A stretch of DNA of 64,000 nt from assembly GCA_913020115.1 (NCBI GenBank), contig CAJWBQ010000001.1, positions 124,001 to 188,000 of the forward strand. Direction: 5' to 3'. Source of the DNA: an uncultured Cellvibrionales bacterium (GTDB lineage: Bacteria > Pseudomonadota > Gammaproteobacteria > Pseudomonadales > Cellvibrionaceae). Below are positions 62,774 to 64,000 of the stretch, one piece after another. Under the pieces are notes generated by a model. That model was not told where the DNA came from, did no database searches, and saw only the letters and a program-made list of their open reading frames with translations. A program made the position numbers and the translations under genes. Each line of letters opens with the position of its first letter. The stretch's first letter is position 1.

Positions 62774-64000
62774 GTGCGTAGAGCTTTGAAGAAAAGTGCA
62801 TTAAGAAAAATAATTGCCATTCTGGTCCTGAGTGTATCTCCGGTTGTTGGCGTGTTGGCGCAACAAACCTGGACCGTTAATTTCAACGATTCAGAAATTA
62901 ATGAAGTCATTAAGTTCGTTGCCGACATCACGCATAAAACCATTGTGATTGACCCTCGGGTGAAAGGCCGAGTAAAAGTCATCTCAGCGGCGCCCCTCGA
63001 CAGTGAGCAACTCTATAATTTGTTTTTGTCGGTTCTAGAAATACACGGCTTCACCGCCATTGAGGTGGGTGATGTAGTGCGTGTAGTGCCCATTAAAGAC
63101 GCGCGCTCCTCACCTTTGACAATCTCCAATCAAAACCAAACGGGCAGTGCAAAGCAAGTGACCAAAGTGCTGCAATTGAAAAACATTGCCGCAATAAAAT
63201 TGTTGCCTATTATTCGCCCTTTGGTGCCACAACATGGGCACATTGCTGCTTACGAGCCGAGTAACGCCATCATCGTTTCAGATACTGAAGCAAATATTGC
63301 TCGTTTGGAAAAGCTTATCGCTCGCATTGATAAATCGGCAGTATCGGCCACAGAGCTTATCCACCTTGAACACGCGCAAGCTGACGAAGTGGTGACCATT
63401 TTAGGCAAGCTTCAGCAGACGGCCGGTAAAAATCAGGCAAATACACAGCTGAAAATGGTGGCTGATAAACGCACCAACGGCATTCTTATCAGCGGCGAAG
63501 ATGTTCAGCGCGAGAGAATTAAAACGCTTATCTCGCGGCTCGATCAACCTCAGCCCCAAACGGGCAATGTTCGGGTGGTTTATTTGGAGTATGCCGAAGC
63601 CAAGCAAGTAGCGGAGGTACTTAGCAATGTTGTGAAAAACATGGCTAAGCTTGCGCCGGGCGGCGATACAAAAGGTGTTTCCTCGCAGGCGACCGTTGAG
63701 GCAGACGAAGACACCAATGCTTTGTTGATTACTGCCGACCCAGATACCTTGAACTCTCTATTGGGGGTGGTGGCGCGTCTGGACATTCGTCGTGCGCAAG
63801 TTCTAGTTGAAGCCATCATTGTTGAAGTGAATGATATCGCCGGTCGAGACCTCGGTATTGAGTGGTTGTTTCGTGATGATCGTGGCGGATTTGGTTCCAG
63901 TATAAACCCAGACAGCGCCATGGGTGCAGTGGCCGCCGGTGCAGTGGGAGATGATACCGGCATCGTTGATCTTGCGGGAGCCTTAACCGGTCTTCCTGGT
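62774..64000 (+). CDS. gspD: Type II secretion system secretin GspD (5' part)
   Basis: The first 409 codons of the outer-membrane secretin; the frame is still open at the window end. GTG 62774 begins a signal peptide (ending VGVLAQQ). An N0 domain (TWTVNFNDSEINEVIKFVAD) and the N1-N3 repeats follow (VLQLKNIAAIKLLPIIRPLV; LEHAQADEVVTIL; VVYLEYAEAKQVAEVLSNVV), then the start of the secretin core (RRAQVLVEAIIVEV). Full family length is about 650-700 residues. The gene order gspC-gspD suggests the rest of the system lies to the right. Confidence 0.95.
   Translation, partial: MRRALKKSALRKIIAILVLSVSPVVGVLAQQTWTVNFNDSEINEVIKFVADITHKTIVIDPRVKGRVKVISAAPLDSEQLYNLFLSVLEIHGFTAIEVGDVVRVVPIKDARSSPLTISNQNQTGSAKQVTKVLQLKNIAAIKLLPIIRPLVPQHGHIAAYEPSNAIIVSDTEANIARLEKLIARIDKSAVSATELIHLEHAQADEVVTILGKLQQTAGKNQANTQLKMVADKRTNGILISGEDVQRERIKTLISRLDQPQPQTGNVRVVYLEYAEAKQVAEVLSNVVKNMAKLAPGGDTKGVSSQATVEADEDTNALLITADPDTLNSLLGVVARLDIRRAQVLVEAIIVEVNDIAGRDLGIEWLFRDDRGGFGSSINPDSAMGAVAAGAVGDDTGIVDLAGALTGLPG

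Noticed and set aside
1..64000. tRNA, rRNA, CRISPR arrays, insertion sequences
   Set aside because: I read the intergenic stretches for clover-leaf arms, spaced direct repeats and terminal inverted repeats with target duplications and found none; coding density leaves little room for them.

Overview
The window is a stretch of chromosome from a free-living, probably marine gammaproteobacterium. The housekeeping content points this way: NtrBC nitrogen control with a matching NtrC box and sigma-54 promoter, ParC, CsrA, EttA, RadA, and the order nrdR-ribD-ribE-ribBA-ribH-nusB-thiL-pgpA-ribA. The accessory content (TonB receptor with YfiR and a GGDEF/EAL protein, PilZ proteins, valine catabolism, type II secretion) fits the Cellvibrionales/Spongiibacteraceae/Alteromonadales sphere. 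I cannot place it to genus from sequence alone. I see no tRNA, rRNA, CRISPR array, insertion sequence or prophage.

Layout. 1-3.5 kb: a molybdenum hydroxylase set (MocA-like cytidylyltransferase, 2Fe-2S subunit, Tat-signal molybdopterin subunit). 3.5-6.8 kb (minus): ntrC, ntrB and a DUF4124 gene. 7-11.4 kb: a ThDP enzyme, parC and a small PilZ protein. 11.6-19 kb: an NTT-like MFS transporter, an enoyl-reductase-like protein with a Tat-like signal, alkaline phosphatase, a Bax-like glucosaminidase, free methionine sulfoxide reductase, threonine aldolase and a one-domain asparaginase. 19-28.3 kb: an M16 protease lipoprotein, a lambda-P-like/triple-DnaT pair, radA, csrA, two PilZ proteins and ettA. 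28.5-36.7 kb: a PAS histidine kinase, an AraC regulator, a CoA-acylating aldehyde dehydrogenase and a four-gene valine/isobutyrate operon.

36.7-41.7 kb (minus): a tightly overlapping operon of TonB-dependent receptor, YfiR-like protein and CHASE8-HAMP-PAS-GGDEF-EAL protein, likely a signal-to-c-di-GMP relay. The receptor carries a CXXCH heme-type motif. 42.1-50 kb: glyA, then the nrdR/riboflavin/nusB/thiL/pgpA/ribA block. The C-terminal half of the RibBA protein has lost the GTP cyclohydrolase II cysteines, and a separate intact RibA lies downstream.

50.1-61.7 kb is the most unusual part. It is a divergent cluster of about nine exported proteins placed directly before gspC-gspD. Leftward it encodes a propeller lipoprotein with two CXXCH motifs (HzsA-like), two outer-membrane barrels (one with an SH3 domain and probably an ATT start), a TlpA-type thioredoxin, a tiny DUF4266 lipoprotein ending in a Gly/Cys tail, and a DUF3570 barrel. 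Rightward it encodes a single-heme protein, a lipoprotein with a duplicated CXXCH module plus a LamG-like domain, and a Tat-exported DUF1501-like protein. I infer an envelope or surface redox system, possibly delivered to the surface by the adjacent type II secretion system. That function is a hypothesis.
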